A stretch of 64,000 nucleotides of DNA from Poriferisulfidus sp965221375 (lineage in GTDB: Bacteria > Pseudomonadota > Gammaproteobacteria > Poriferisulfidales > Poriferisulfidaceae): contig OZ244883.1 in NCBI GenBank assembly GCA_965221375.1, forward strand, positions 1,364,001 through 1,428,000. Direction: 5' to 3'. A program made the position numbers and the translations under genes. This document shows positions 30,130-38,533 of the stretch, one piece after another (the first letter of the stretch is position 1; every line of letters begins with the position of its first letter). The notes under the pieces were generated by a model. That model worked only from the letters and a program-made list of their open reading frames with translations, did not search any database and was not told where the DNA came from.

Positions 30130-31589
30130 GCGCGCGCCTCCAGCACTTCATGCACGTGGGCGTGATCGGAAAACGGATGTCGGATTCCCTGGATTTCCTG
30201 GACGGTTTCATGGCCTTTGCCGGCAATCAAAACCACCTCATCGGATCCGGCTTTCTGCACAGCCTGCCGAATGGCCTGGGCACGATCCGGCTGAATCGAT
30301 ACGGAGCTCGGCGCCGACATGCCGGCCGCAATTTCATCCAAAATTTGCTGAGGCGCTTCTCCTCGCGGGTTGTCGCTTGTCAGCGTGACATGACTCGCCC
30401 ACTGCTCGGCCACCGTGCCCATCCGAGGACGTTTCGCGCGATCACGATCGCCTCCGCACCCAAACACACAATGAAGAGGTGCTTCGAAATGCTCGGACAA
30501 GGCCCGCAGCGCCGCCTCAAGCGCCTGCGGGGTGTGCGCGTAATCGATAAACACCCATGGCTGACGGGCGACACATTCCAGGCGCCCGGGAACCGGCCGC
30601 AGTGCCGACATGGCCTGAGCGATGTCTTCGGGCGACGCGCCGTGCGCCTGTGCCGCACTCGCCGACAGCAGTAAATTGATGACATTAAAACGCCCGTATA
30701 GACCGGGCACCGCGACAGAATATTGGCGATCTTTTAGGACCCATTCGAATTCCAGACCCTGCGGCTGCAAACGCACTTCGCGTGCCGTCACATCCGCGAC
30801 TTCCTGCAGGGCACAGGTGTGCACTTCGGTCTTCGACTCCAGCTCCTGCGCCAGTTGCCGCCCGTATGCATCATCCACATTGAGAATGGCCCGCTTGGGC
30901 TGCAGCTCCACAAACAGGCGTCGTTTGGCAGCGGCGTAATCTTCTTGCGTGCGGTGGTAATCGAGATGGTCGTGACCCAGCGTGGTGAAAACAGCCGTCT
31001 CAAAACGCACCGCGTCGCAGCGATATTGCGCCAAGGCATGAGAGGAGACTTCCAAAATGGCCGCGGTATCACCGCGTTGGACCATCTTGAACAACTCCGC
31101 CTGCAGGCGTACTGCATCTGGAGTGGTGTGTCCGGTCGAACACAGTGCTTCCAGTGGGCCTGCGCCCAAGGTTCCAATTACTCCGCAAGGACGCTGCAGG
31201 GAATTCAAAATCTGCGCAATCAAATGACTTGTCGATGTCTTTCCGTCCGTCCCGGTGATGCCGATGGTCGGCAGGCTTTGCGACGGATGGCGATAAAAGC
31301 GCCCGGCGATCTCGCTCAGATGACGTGACAATTCGGACACCGCCACACACGGCACCTCCGCATCGGGTTGGGCTTGCCGTGAATCCGGCTCGTAAATCAC
31401 GGCGGCGGCGCCCCGTTCCAAGGCTTCTTCCAAACCGTCCAAACCGTGCTGCTGCAAACCTTGCATGGCGGCAAACAACTCTCCGGACTCAACGGCCGAG
31501 CTTCGGCACTGAATGCCCTGGACTTCGCAATCCATCGAGACTTCGGCCAATCCTTTCAGCAATCCCGACAAAGGTGCGGAAACACTCAT
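30126..31589 (-). CDS. murE: UDP-MurNAc-tripeptide synthetase (meso-DAP-adding)
   Basis: A 487-residue Mur ligase adding the third residue of the stem peptide. The ATP loop is GITGTDGKTSTSH. The DNPR motif (TSDNPRGEAP) binds meso-diaminopimelate, so the wall is of the DAP type, in line with dapA and lysA in this window. Start overlaps the ftsI stop by four bases. Confidence 0.97.
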   Translation of the reverse strand: MSVSAPLSGLLKGLAEVSMDCEVQGIQCRSSAVESGELFAAMQGLQQHGLDGLEEALERGAAAVIYEPDSRQAQPDAEVPCVAVSELSRHLSEIAGRFYRHPSQSLPTIGITGTDGKTSTSHLIAQILNSLQRPCGVIGTLGAGPLEALCSTGHTTPDAVRLQAELFKMVQRGDTAAILEVSSHALAQYRCDAVRFETAVFTTLGHDHLDYHRTQEDYAAAKRRLFVELQPKRAILNVDDAYGRQLAQELESKTEVHTCALQEVADVTAREVRLQPQGLEFEWVLKDRQYSVAVPGLYGRFNVINLLLSASAAQAHGASPEDIAQAMSALRPVPGRLECVARQPWVFIDYAHTPQALEAALRALSEHFEAPLHCVFGCGGDRDRAKRPRMGTVAEQWASHVTLTSDNPRGEAPQQILDEIAAGMSAPSSVSIQPDRAQAIRQAVQKAGSDEVVLIAGKGHETVQEIQGIRHPFSDHAHVHEVLEARA

Positions 31590-33292
31590 ACCGCATCTCC
31601 CGGGTGTGTTTTCACCATCTGCACCGGCAGGTCCGGCGGCACATTCAAACGGCGGATGGCCTCCCAGGCCACTCGTTGAAACACGGGTGCGGCGACTTGA
31701 CCGCCGAAGTATTTGCCGGATCTGGGATCGTCAATCAACACCAGCATGGCGAACCGGGGATGGCGACTGGGCACCAACCCGCCAATCAGTGCCACATGAT
31801 GTTTCTCCGAATAGGCGCCGCCGACGGATTTACGCACCGTGCCTGTTTTGACTGCGGAGGTATAGCCCGGCAAATTTGCGCGCTGTGCCGTGCCGCCCGG
31901 CTTGGCGACCGCCTCCAGCATGTGCAGAACCTGCTCGCACAAATAACTTGGCAGCACCCGCTGGCTGATTGTCTCCGGATTGGCTAAAAAACTGACCGAG
32001 TGGCGCACGCCCCGGTTGCCCAACACCATATAGGCTTGCGCCATATGCAGCGGGGTCGCTGACAGGCCGTAGCCATAGCCCAAACTGGCCTGATCCAGAC
32101 GCGCCCATTGGTCCGGAGTGCGTAACACTCCGATCGCTTCTCCCGGGAAGTGGGTGCCCAACGGCTGTCCAAAGCCCAAGCCGTCAAGCGTCTCCCACAG
32201 CAGCTGGGGCGGCAATTGAAACGCAATTTGCGCCATCGCCACATTGCTGGACTTCACCAACACTCCTTCCAGATCCAACTCTCCAAAGTTGCGGATGTCG
32301 CTGATCCGGTGCCGGTCCAAAACCCAATACCCCGGCGCAGTGTCAATGCGGGTCTGGCGATCGTATTGACCGCTGGCCAAAGCCGCCAATAACGTAAAAG
32401 GCTTGATTACGGAACCCGGCTCGTACAAATCGGTCATGGCGCGATTGCGGCGCAACGCCGGCTCGGCCGCGACTCGCATATTTGGATTGAATGAAGGGGC
32501 CTGTGCCATGGCCAGAACTTCGCCGGTGATGACATCCAACACCACGACCGAGCCGCCACGGGCCTGATGGGTGCGCACCGCATGATCCAACTCGCGGTAG
32601 GCGAAATACTGCAGCCCCCGATCAATGGACAAGCGCAGATTGCCGCCGTGTTTGGGCGCCCGCACCTGCGTCAAATCATCGATAATCTGGTCGCGTTCAT
32701 TGCGCCGCACTTTGCGGACTCCGGGCTGTCCGCGCAGGCGGGCATCAAACGCCAACTCCAGCCCCTCCTGCCCGACATCGTCGATGTCCGTGCCTCCGAT
32801 TAACTGTGCTGCGGCCTCGCCAATCGGGTAATACCGGCGGTATTCGGTCTGCAGATGCACGCCGGGGACCTCCAACGCCATCACTTCCTGTGCCTGTGCA
32901 GGTGTCAGCTGTCGACGCAGATAGACAAACTTCCGGTCTTGACGTTTTTTCAGTAATTGCCGCAACTCCGAGACCGGGAGTTTCAATTGCCGGGCCAACG
33001 CCTCCAAATGCTTGGGGTCTGCCGTCAATGTGCGCGCCGGATGGGTCCAGACCGACTGCACGGGAGTGCTGATGGCCAGCGGTTCCCCTCGGCGATCCAG
33101 CAACATGCCGCGATGCGCCGGTATCGGCACCATGCGGATTTGGCGAATCTCTCCCTGTTCCAGCAAAAAATCATGCTCGGCGTACTGCAGTTGCACCACA
33201 CGGGCGATCAGGCCGGTGGCTCCCAGCAGAAACAGGCCGAGCACGAGTCGACGACTCCAGTGACAGGGCACTCGACGGGATGATACGTTCAT
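31586..33292 (-). CDS. ftsI: Divisome transpeptidase FtsI (PBP3)
   Basis: A 568-residue class B penicillin-binding protein. One membrane helix (about residues 14-33), an N-terminal pedestal domain, then the transpeptidase domain with S294 in SVIKPF, SSN at 348-350 and KTGT from 482. It cross-links septal peptidoglycan with FtsW. Start overlaps the ftsL stop by four bases. Confidence 0.97.
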   Translation of the reverse strand: MNVSSRRVPCHWSRRLVLGLFLLGATGLIARVVQLQYAEHDFLLEQGEIRQIRMVPIPAHRGMLLDRRGEPLAISTPVQSVWTHPARTLTADPKHLEALARQLKLPVSELRQLLKKRQDRKFVYLRRQLTPAQAQEVMALEVPGVHLQTEYRRYYPIGEAAAQLIGGTDIDDVGQEGLELAFDARLRGQPGVRKVRRNERDQIIDDLTQVRAPKHGGNLRLSIDRGLQYFAYRELDHAVRTHQARGGSVVVLDVITGEVLAMAQAPSFNPNMRVAAEPALRRNRAMTDLYEPGSVIKPFTLLAALASGQYDRQTRIDTAPGYWVLDRHRISDIRNFGELDLEGVLVKSSNVAMAQIAFQLPPQLLWETLDGLGFGQPLGTHFPGEAIGVLRTPDQWARLDQASLGYGYGLSATPLHMAQAYMVLGNRGVRHSVSFLANPETISQRVLPSYLCEQVLHMLEAVAKPGGTAQRANLPGYTSAVKTGTVRKSVGGAYSEKHHVALIGGLVPSRHPRFAMLVLIDDPRSGKYFGGQVAAPVFQRVAWEAIRRLNVPPDLPVQMVKTHPGDAV

Positions 33293-33555
33293 CGGCTCAG
33301 CAACTGGATGCGGGATAAATCCGGGCGATGCATGTCGAGGCGCTCCGCCGCCAGACGTTCAACCCGAGGGTAGGCGGACTGGGCCCCCTGCTCCAGCAAC
33401 AGACGCCCCCAATCGGTCTGCAGGCGGTGATAGGTCTGCCGTTGTTCCTGGATTTCCTTGAACAAGACCTGGTTGGAATGCTTGACGTACACCATGCCGA
33501 TGGCGACCGCCAAATTGGCCAGCAACAACAGGCCCCACAATGTCAGGTCGCGCAT
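33289..33555 (-). CDS. ftsL: Cell division protein FtsL
   Basis: An 88-residue bitopic protein: membrane helix at about residues 6-24, then a periplasmic coiled coil (QVLFKEIQEQRQTYHRLQTDWG). It works with FtsB and FtsQ to activate FtsWI. GGAGG stands five bases before the ATG, which overlaps rsmH by 13 bp. Confidence 0.93.
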   Translation of the reverse strand: MRDLTLWGLLLLANLAVAIGMVYVKHSNQVLFKEIQEQRQTYHRLQTDWGRLLLEQGAQSAYPRVERLAAERLDMHRPDLSRIQLLSR

Positions 33556-34472
33556 GGCAGCCTCCGGGCGCTGCGCAAACGCGCCGAACGGGCACGCGGA
33601 TTGCGTTCGATTTCTTCAGGTGTCGGCCGCTGCAGTGGGTACGCCTCCAAAGTCGGCGTGAACGCGGGGGCCGGGCGATGGCGGCTGACAGACGGCGCCG
33701 TGCTGTGCTGGCGCATGAATTGCTTGACGATTCGATCTTCCAGAGAATGGAAACTGATCACGACAAGCCGTGCTTCTGCGGACAGCATCTCCCAAAATTG
33801 CTGCAGCGCCTGCTCCAGTTGCTCCAGCTCCCGATTCACATGAATGCGAATCGCCTGAAAACTTCGAGTGGCCGGATGCAACCGCGCAGGTTGGCTCGGC
33901 ATCGCCTGCGAAATAACCTGTGCCAATTCTCGCGTGCGCGTCAACGGGTTCTCGGTGCGCGCCGTGACAATGGCGCGGGCAATGCGACGGGCATGACGCT
34001 CCTCGCCCCAGCGCCACAGCACATCGGCGATTTCCTTCTCCGGCGCCTGCGCCAACCATTGGGCTGCAGTACGCCCTTGCCCGCTCATGCGCATGTCCAA
34101 AGGGCCGTCCTGTTGAAAACTGAAGCCCCGTTCCGGCGCATCCAACTGCGCCGAGGAAAGACCGACATCCAGAAGCACACCGGCGACCTCTCCCTGTAGT
34201 CCTGCGGCTCGCAGATGCTGAGGCAATTGCGCAAAAGAATCCTGCACCACATGCACCCGCGCATCAGTCCCCAAAGTGCGCTGTGCATGGGCACATGCCT
34301 GCGGGTCCCAGTCCGCCACCCACAAGCGGCCTTCGGGGCCCAAACGTTCCAAAATTGCGCGCGCATGACCGCCCCGGCCGTAAGTGCCGTCCACGTAGAG
34401 GCGACTCGGTTGTATGTGCAGCTGCTCCAGCACTTCCGTAAGCAACACTGGCTCATGCGCAGCTTCCTCCAC
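33543..34472 (-). CDS. rsmH: 16S rRNA m4C1402 methyltransferase (GTG start)
   Basis: A 309-residue S-adenosylmethionine-dependent enzyme that N4-methylates C1402 of 16S rRNA. The start HEPVLLTEVLEQL, the SAM loop VDGTYGRGGHA and the end NPRARSARLRSARR are family hallmarks. The start codon is GTG, two bases after the mraZ stop, with only a weak ribosome binding site, so translation likely depends on mraZ. RsmI, the partner that modifies the same nucleotide, is encoded at 35454-36326. Confidence 0.96.
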   Translation of the reverse strand: MEEAAHEPVLLTEVLEQLHIQPSRLYVDGTYGRGGHARAILERLGPEGRLWVADWDPQACAHAQRTLGTDARVHVVQDSFAQLPQHLRAAGLQGEVAGVLLDVGLSSAQLDAPERGFSFQQDGPLDMRMSGQGRTAAQWLAQAPEKEIADVLWRWGEERHARRIARAIVTARTENPLTRTRELAQVISQAMPSQPARLHPATRSFQAIRIHVNRELEQLEQALQQFWEMLSAEARLVVISFHSLEDRIVKQFMRQHSTAPSVSRHRPAPAFTPTLEAYPLQRPTPEEIERNPRARSARLRSARRLPCAT

Positions 34473-34474
34473 AA

Positions 34475-34927
34475 CTACAAGCGGAATTTCTTCAGGGCTT
34501 TGGTGTGTTGCGGATCATTCAAACGCTCATTGACCTGTTCCAGCCACTGCGCGTCCATCGCCTGTGAGCGCACCAGAAATTTATCTCCATCACCGAGCAG
34601 TTTCGCGTCCCGTTCCAATCGTGCATATTCGCGCAATGCCGGCGCCAGTAAAATCCGGCCCTGCGCGTCCAATTCACGTTCATCGGCATGCCCCAGGAAC
34701 ATTTCTCGCACACCGCGCTGTAGCGGATCGCTGCTGTTGAGTCCCTGCAGATGCTTCTCCAATTCATCCCATACGGGAAGGGGATAAATGGCTAGGCTGT
34801 AATTGAAATACGTGGTCGCAATGACCCGGCCACTGCATTCTTCCTGCAGCGATTCCCGGAAACGCGACGGCATGGCAATACGGCCCTTGCTGTCCAACGT
34901 CAGAAGACTGGAGCCTCGATACAACAT
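34475..34927 (-). CDS. mraZ: Transcriptional regulator MraZ
   Basis: A 150-residue protein with two AbrB-like half domains: DSKGRIAMPSRFR (about 12-24) and DAQGRILLAPALREYA (about 88-103). MraZ forms rings, binds repeated TGGG-type sites and represses the dcw operon. It is the first gene of the cluster and its start is 5 bp from the repeats described below. Confidence 0.97.
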   Translation of the reverse strand: MLYRGSSLLTLDSKGRIAMPSRFRESLQEECSGRVIATTYFNYSLAIYPLPVWDELEKHLQGLNSSDPLQRGVREMFLGHADERELDAQGRILLAPALREYARLERDAKLLGDGDKFLVRSQAMDAQWLEQVNERLNDPQHTKALKKFRL

Positions 34928-34932
34928 CTAAC

Positions 34933-34970
34933 CCCCAAATCCCCACATAAAACCACGATACCCCATTCTA
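34933..34970 (-). promoter_or_regulatory. MraZ operator with overlapping mraZ promoter
   Basis: Read on the minus strand, TGGGG (34961-34965), TGGTT (34951-34955) and TGGGG (34941-34945) repeat with exact 10-bp phasing (N5 spacers), and a fourth TGGGG lies at 34933-34937. MraZ is known to bind TGGGN repeats about 10 bp apart. A -10-like TAGAAT (34965-34970) overlaps the first repeat, so bound MraZ would cover the start of transcription. The -35 is weak (TTGTAT with 17-bp spacer). Confidence 0.75.
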
Positions 34971-35112
34971 TACCACAAATCCAAAAAATACAATCTGCTT
35001 ACAGACACTTATTTCTTTTCCGTATAAATCTCCTCCCCGCGCAACCAGCGCAAGATTGGTCGGCCCTGGGCCCGGTAGGAATGCCGCCGATTCAGGCGGG
35101 ATTGGAAAGATA

Positions 35113-35450
35113 AGGAAGCGGGCCTGTAAGCCGGGTTCTGTCGAAGACAGCCATTCATCTGGACGAGACGTCGCCGCCTCGTTCTAGCGACCTACCCGGA
35201 AGCCGTGCGGGACCACACGATTGCTCCCCTATTGGGTCTTGCTCCGGATGGGGTTTACCCTGCCACGTCTGTTACCAGCCGCGCGGTGCGCTCTTACCGC
35301 ACCTTTTCACCCTTACCGAATCGAAGTTCGGCGGTATTTTTTCTGTGGCACTGGCCGTAGGCTTGCGCCCCCCAGGCGTTACCTGGCATCCTGCCCTGTG
35401 GAGCCCGGACTTTCCTCTGCCATCAGGCAGCGGCTGCCCGGCCCGCTTGA
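35113..35450 (-). ncRNA. rnpB: RNase P RNA (class A)
   Basis: About 338 nt. Universally conserved blocks are seen on the minus strand: GAGGAAAGTCCGGGCTCC near the 5' end, GCCAGGTAACGCCTGGG, GGTAAGGGTGAAA, GGTGCGGTAAGAGCGCACC, and AGAACCCGGCTTA near the 3' end. The ends pair as helix P1 (AAGCGGGCC at 35440-35448 with GGCCCGCTT at 35116-35124), which sets the borders to within a few bases. It cuts the 5' leader from tRNA precursors. It starts about 4 bp after the rsmI stop. Downstream, 35020-35112 holds a weak hairpin (35084-35099) but no clear terminator. Confidence 0.96.
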
Positions 35451-35453
35451 CGA

Positions 35454-36326
35454 CTATGATACTCCACGATCCGGCGCCTCACCCTGCGTACGCAGCTGCA
35501 GCGCCCGCTCGTAAGCCGCCTTGCGCGGCACCTTCAGACAGTCTCTCGCCAATTCCGCGGCCACCCGCACCCCGATATCCGCGGCAAGCAGGGGCCCGAG
35601 AAAGGCATCCAATTCAGCATCCGAGCACGTTTGGGCCGCTTTGGCGCCCTCGACCACCAGCACAAACTCCCCCATTTCCGGTACCTGCTCAATCTGTACC
35701 TCACCGACACGACCCCGCCATATCTGCTCATGGCGCTTGGTCATCTCCCGCATCCAGGCCATCGTCCGCTCCGCCTCCAAAATGCTCTGCAGATCACTTA
35801 ATGTCTCCCGCACGCGGTGCGGAGCTTCATATGCCACCCAAGTGCGCGTCTCTTGCGCGAGGTGCTCCAGCATCTGGCGCCGGGCCGGAGCGCGCGCCGG
35901 CAGAAAGCCGGCAAAGACGAACTGACCGGCATCCAATCCGGCGGCAGAAAGAGCGGCCGCGACCGCCGACGGTCCCGGCACGGGCGACACCAGCAGATCG
36001 GCTTCCTGGACCGCCGCCACCAACCAACGCCCCGGATCACTGAGCAGCGGTGTGCCGGCATCCGACACCAACGCACCGGAGGCCCCTTTCGCCAAAGATT
36101 TCACCAATGCCGCAGCACTGCGGGCTTCATTGCCTCGGTGCAGGCTGTGCAGCCGCGCCGAAGCCTGGATATGGGTCATCAACTTGCGTGTCTGCCGGGT
36201 GTCTTCCGCTGCAACCCAATCGACACTGCGCAACAAATCCGCCGCCCGGGCGCTCAGATCATCCAAATTGCCAATCGGCGTGGCAATCACATACAAAGTG
36301 GACGGCTCGGCATTCCAAACGGACAT
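35454..36326 (-). CDS. rsmI: 16S rRNA 2'-O-ribose C1402 methyltransferase
   Basis: A 290-residue tetrapyrrole-methylase-fold enzyme that 2'-O-methylates C1402. Family points: LYVIATPIGNLDDLS, EDTRQTRKLM, SDAGTPLLSDPG and AGFLPAR. The ATG at 36326 or the one just before it (36329) is the start; the frame upstream runs toward tRNA-Pro and is discounted. Located between tRNA-Pro and rnpB. Confidence 0.95.
   Translation of the reverse strand: MSVWNAEPSTLYVIATPIGNLDDLSARAADLLRSVDWVAAEDTRQTRKLMTHIQASARLHSLHRGNEARSAAALVKSLAKGASGALVSDAGTPLLSDPGRWLVAAVQEADLLVSPVPGPSAVAAALSAAGLDAGQFVFAGFLPARAPARRQMLEHLAQETRTWVAYEAPHRVRETLSDLQSILEAERTMAWMREMTKRHEQIWRGRVGEVQIEQVPEMGEFVLVVEGAKAAQTCSDAELDAFLGPLLAADIGVRVAAELARDCLKVPRKAAYERALQLRTQGEAPDRGVS
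35456..35461 (-). promoter_or_regulatory. Candidate -10 of rnpB inside the end of rsmI
   Basis: TATCAT (5 of 6 to TATAAT) overlaps the rsmI stop codon and puts a transcript start at about 35449, which matches the 5' end predicted from helix P1. No clear -35. Confidence 0.35.
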
Positions 36327-36428
36327 CATCCAACACCCAAACGCGACAGGGATACGCCAGCGAAGCTCTCCGTCTCGATCACGCCGATATTGCTGTTTTA
36401 CAATACCGCCATGCGCAGAATTCAACAC

Positions 36429-36505
<77 letters not shown>

Positions 36506-36535
36506 TAACTTCGGCATTTTAACAAACCCCCGAGA

Positions 36536-36564
36536 GGGAACCCTGACTTTGGATCCTAGTCCTA
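36536..36564 (+). promoter_or_regulatory. Possible ECF-sigma promoter of the bufferin operon
   Basis: GGGAACC, then 16 bp, then GTCCTA stands 60 bp before bufA. GGAAC-type -35 boxes with a GTC-type -10 are common for ECF sigma factors, and bufferin operons are known to be under ECF (SigF-type) control. No sigma factor gene is in this window. Confidence 0.3.
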
Positions 36565-36623
36565 TTCAGGAAATTCGATGGCGCTTGTCGTCTCCTTCAT
36601 TACACATTTGAGGTTCTACCACC

Positions 36624-36908
36624 ATGAAAAAACCTACTCCTTTGGCATCCAGTCTGATTGCTTTGGCGCTGGGCTCCGGCATTACGACCGGTGCCGCAAT
36701 GGCAGTGCCGGATGCGCCCAAAAATTGGGAAAAATGTACCGGAATCGCGAAGGCCGGCATGAACGACTGCGGTGCAACCGACGGTGCCCATCGATGTGCC
36801 GGACAAGCGCCTGAAGACGGCATGAGCACGGAGTGGATTTATGTGCCGGAAGGCACCTGCGACAAAATTGTCGGAGGCTCCGTACACGCCACGAAACCGG
36901 CCAAATAA
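36624..36908 (+). CDS. bufA1: Bufferin precursor BufA1 (DUF2282)
   Basis: A 94-residue exported RiPP precursor. The signal peptide runs to about AAMA (residue 27). Four cysteines, C38, C49, C58 and C79, sit in the DUF2282 pattern WEKCTGIAKAGMNDCG, HRCAG and EWIYVPEGTCDKIVGG. In characterised bufferins the MNIO enzyme oxidises central cysteines to thiooxazoles, and the peptide buffers copper in the periplasm. First gene of a three-gene operon. GAGG lies ten bases before the ATG. Confidence 0.92.
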   Translation: MKKPTPLASSLIALALGSGITTGAAMAVPDAPKNWEKCTGIAKAGMNDCGATDGAHRCAGQAPEDGMSTEWIYVPEGTCDKIVGGSVHATKPAK

Positions 36909-36935
36909 ATCCACCTCAAGCCATCGACTCCACGT

Positions 36936-37754
36936 ATGGCTTCCCTGACCGGACTGGGGGTCGGCTTACGCGGCCCCCACGTTCCGGATATCCTGACCCA
37001 GCAACCCAAGGTTCCTTGGTTTGAGTTGCTGACCGACAACCATCTGGCCGCCGGTGGAGCATTGAGACGCCAGGCGGAAGTCATTGCCGAGCGTTATCCG
37101 GTTGCGCTGCATGGCGTCAACCTGTCATTAGGCGGCGTGGACCCGCTTGATTTTGACTACTTGGCGAAAGTTCGCAGTCTGGCGCAGCGCACGGGAGCCC
37201 AACATGTTTCCGAACATCTGGCTTTTACGGCTCGACACCAGATTCACAGCCACGATTTGCTTCCCTTGCCCTGGACCGAAGAAGCACTGCACCACGTCGC
37301 CGACCGCGTCGGCCAAGTGCAGGATTTCCTGGATCAGCCTATTTTGGTCGAGAACATCTCCACTTACCTGGAGTATCAGCATTCCACTTTGGATGAAGGC
37401 ACGTTTTTGCGAAGTTTGTGCGAGAAAACCGGCTGCAAGCTGCTGCTCGACATCAATAATGTCTACGTCAACGCTGTCAATCACAACCAGGATGCCTTCG
37501 CCCAGTTGGAAGCGATGCCTTGGGAGCACGTGGCGGAGATCCATTTGGCCGGCCACGAGGCACGAGACGGGCTGTTGATTGACACGCACGGCGGTCCCGT
37601 CGCCGATGCGGTTCTGGATTTGTTTACCCGCGCCATCCCCCGCCTGCCACAACTCCCCGTCCTATTCGAATGGGACACACAACTTCCGCCATGGTCGGAA
37701 GTCTGGCAGGAAACGCAACGTCTCACAAACATTTATCAACGGGCCCTGGCATGA
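36936..37754 (+). CDS. bufB1: MNIO-family oxidase BufB1 (DUF692)
   Basis: A 272-residue TIM-barrel, multinuclear non-heme iron oxidase that modifies cysteines of BufA. Likely iron ligands: H59 (ALHGVN), H94 (SEHLAF), E139 (LVENIS), N174/D172 (LDINNVYVN), H203/H207 (EIHLAGH), D216/H218 (DTHGG) and E245 (LFEWD). Cytoplasmic, acting before export of the precursor. 27 bp after bufA; overlaps bufC by four bases. Confidence 0.95.
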   Translation: MASLTGLGVGLRGPHVPDILTQQPKVPWFELLTDNHLAAGGALRRQAEVIAERYPVALHGVNLSLGGVDPLDFDYLAKVRSLAQRTGAQHVSEHLAFTARHQIHSHDLLPLPWTEEALHHVADRVGQVQDFLDQPILVENISTYLEYQHSTLDEGTFLRSLCEKTGCKLLLDINNVYVNAVNHNQDAFAQLEAMPWEHVAEIHLAGHEARDGLLIDTHGGPVADAVLDLFTRAIPRLPQLPVLFEWDTQLPPWSEVWQETQRLTNIYQRALA

Positions 37755-38533
37755 AACTGGCGCAACTGCAGACTTTGATGCTGGGGGCCGTCACACGCCC
37801 CCAAGAATCCGATCCGAAACTGACGGCGCTGATCTGTCCCACCCGCGGGATTGCCGCCAAACGCCGCCTGGATGCTTACCGAGACAATATCCGCGGCACA
37901 CATTTGGCCGCTTTGGAGGCCGCCTACCCGGTCACTTGCGAAATACTGGGGCCGCGCTATTGGCGACAACTGCTCACGCGCGAAATTCCGGCCTTTGAGG
38001 CCGCCGCGCCCGACTTGCATGACTACGGTGATTTTGTGCCGGGACTGCTGGCGCATCTCCAAGAGACGCATGACGAATTAGCGCAGTTCGATTATCTGGG
38101 CGAACTGGCGCAACTGGAATGGGCGCTTCACTGCCAGCGTTTTGCCGCGGCAGAGCCGCAATTCGATTGGGATTCTTTTCAAGCACTCGACTCAAAACAG
38201 CAAACACATGTCTGTTTGATGCTGCGCAAGACCCTGCGCCCTCTGCACTTCACGCATCCCGTAGACGCCGTGTGGCATGCCCATCAAGAACCGCCGGTCA
38301 CCCTTGAAGCACAAGGCCCTGTGGTTTGTTTTGTGCATCCCGTCGGCGACTTTGAGGTCACCGTGACACGCCTGACGGACGAGGATCAACAATTATGGGA
38401 AGCTTTGCGCCAGGACGCGCGACTCAACAAACTACCGGAACAAAATTCACCCGCGACCGCACACGCCCTGCATCGCTGGATTCAACAGGGTTGGATCGTC
38501 GGTTTCCAGGAAAATCCTGACAGCGCTTCCTAG
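37751..38533 (+). CDS. bufC1: Bufferin maturation partner BufC1 (DUF2063)
   Basis: A 260-residue protein with the DUF2063 N-terminal domain (LICPTRGIAAKRRLDAYRDN; AAYPVTCEILG) and a C-terminal domain that in related systems binds the precursor and hands it to the MNIO enzyme. The ATG at 37751 overlaps the bufB stop. The stop codon is shared head-on with that of tyrS (CTAG). A DoxX-like bufD, often the fourth gene, is absent here. Confidence 0.9.
   Translation: MKLAQLQTLMLGAVTRPQESDPKLTALICPTRGIAAKRRLDAYRDNIRGTHLAALEAAYPVTCEILGPRYWRQLLTREIPAFEAAAPDLHDYGDFVPGLLAHLQETHDELAQFDYLGELAQLEWALHCQRFAAAEPQFDWDSFQALDSKQQTHVCLMLRKTLRPLHFTHPVDAVWHAHQEPPVTLEAQGPVVCFVHPVGDFEVTVTRLTDEDQQLWEALRQDARLNKLPEQNSPATAHALHRWIQQGWIVGFQENPDSAS

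Noticed and set aside
35345..36043. 232-codon open frame on the plus strand
   Set aside because: Antisense to rnpB and rsmI; very proline- and arginine-rich, no domain.
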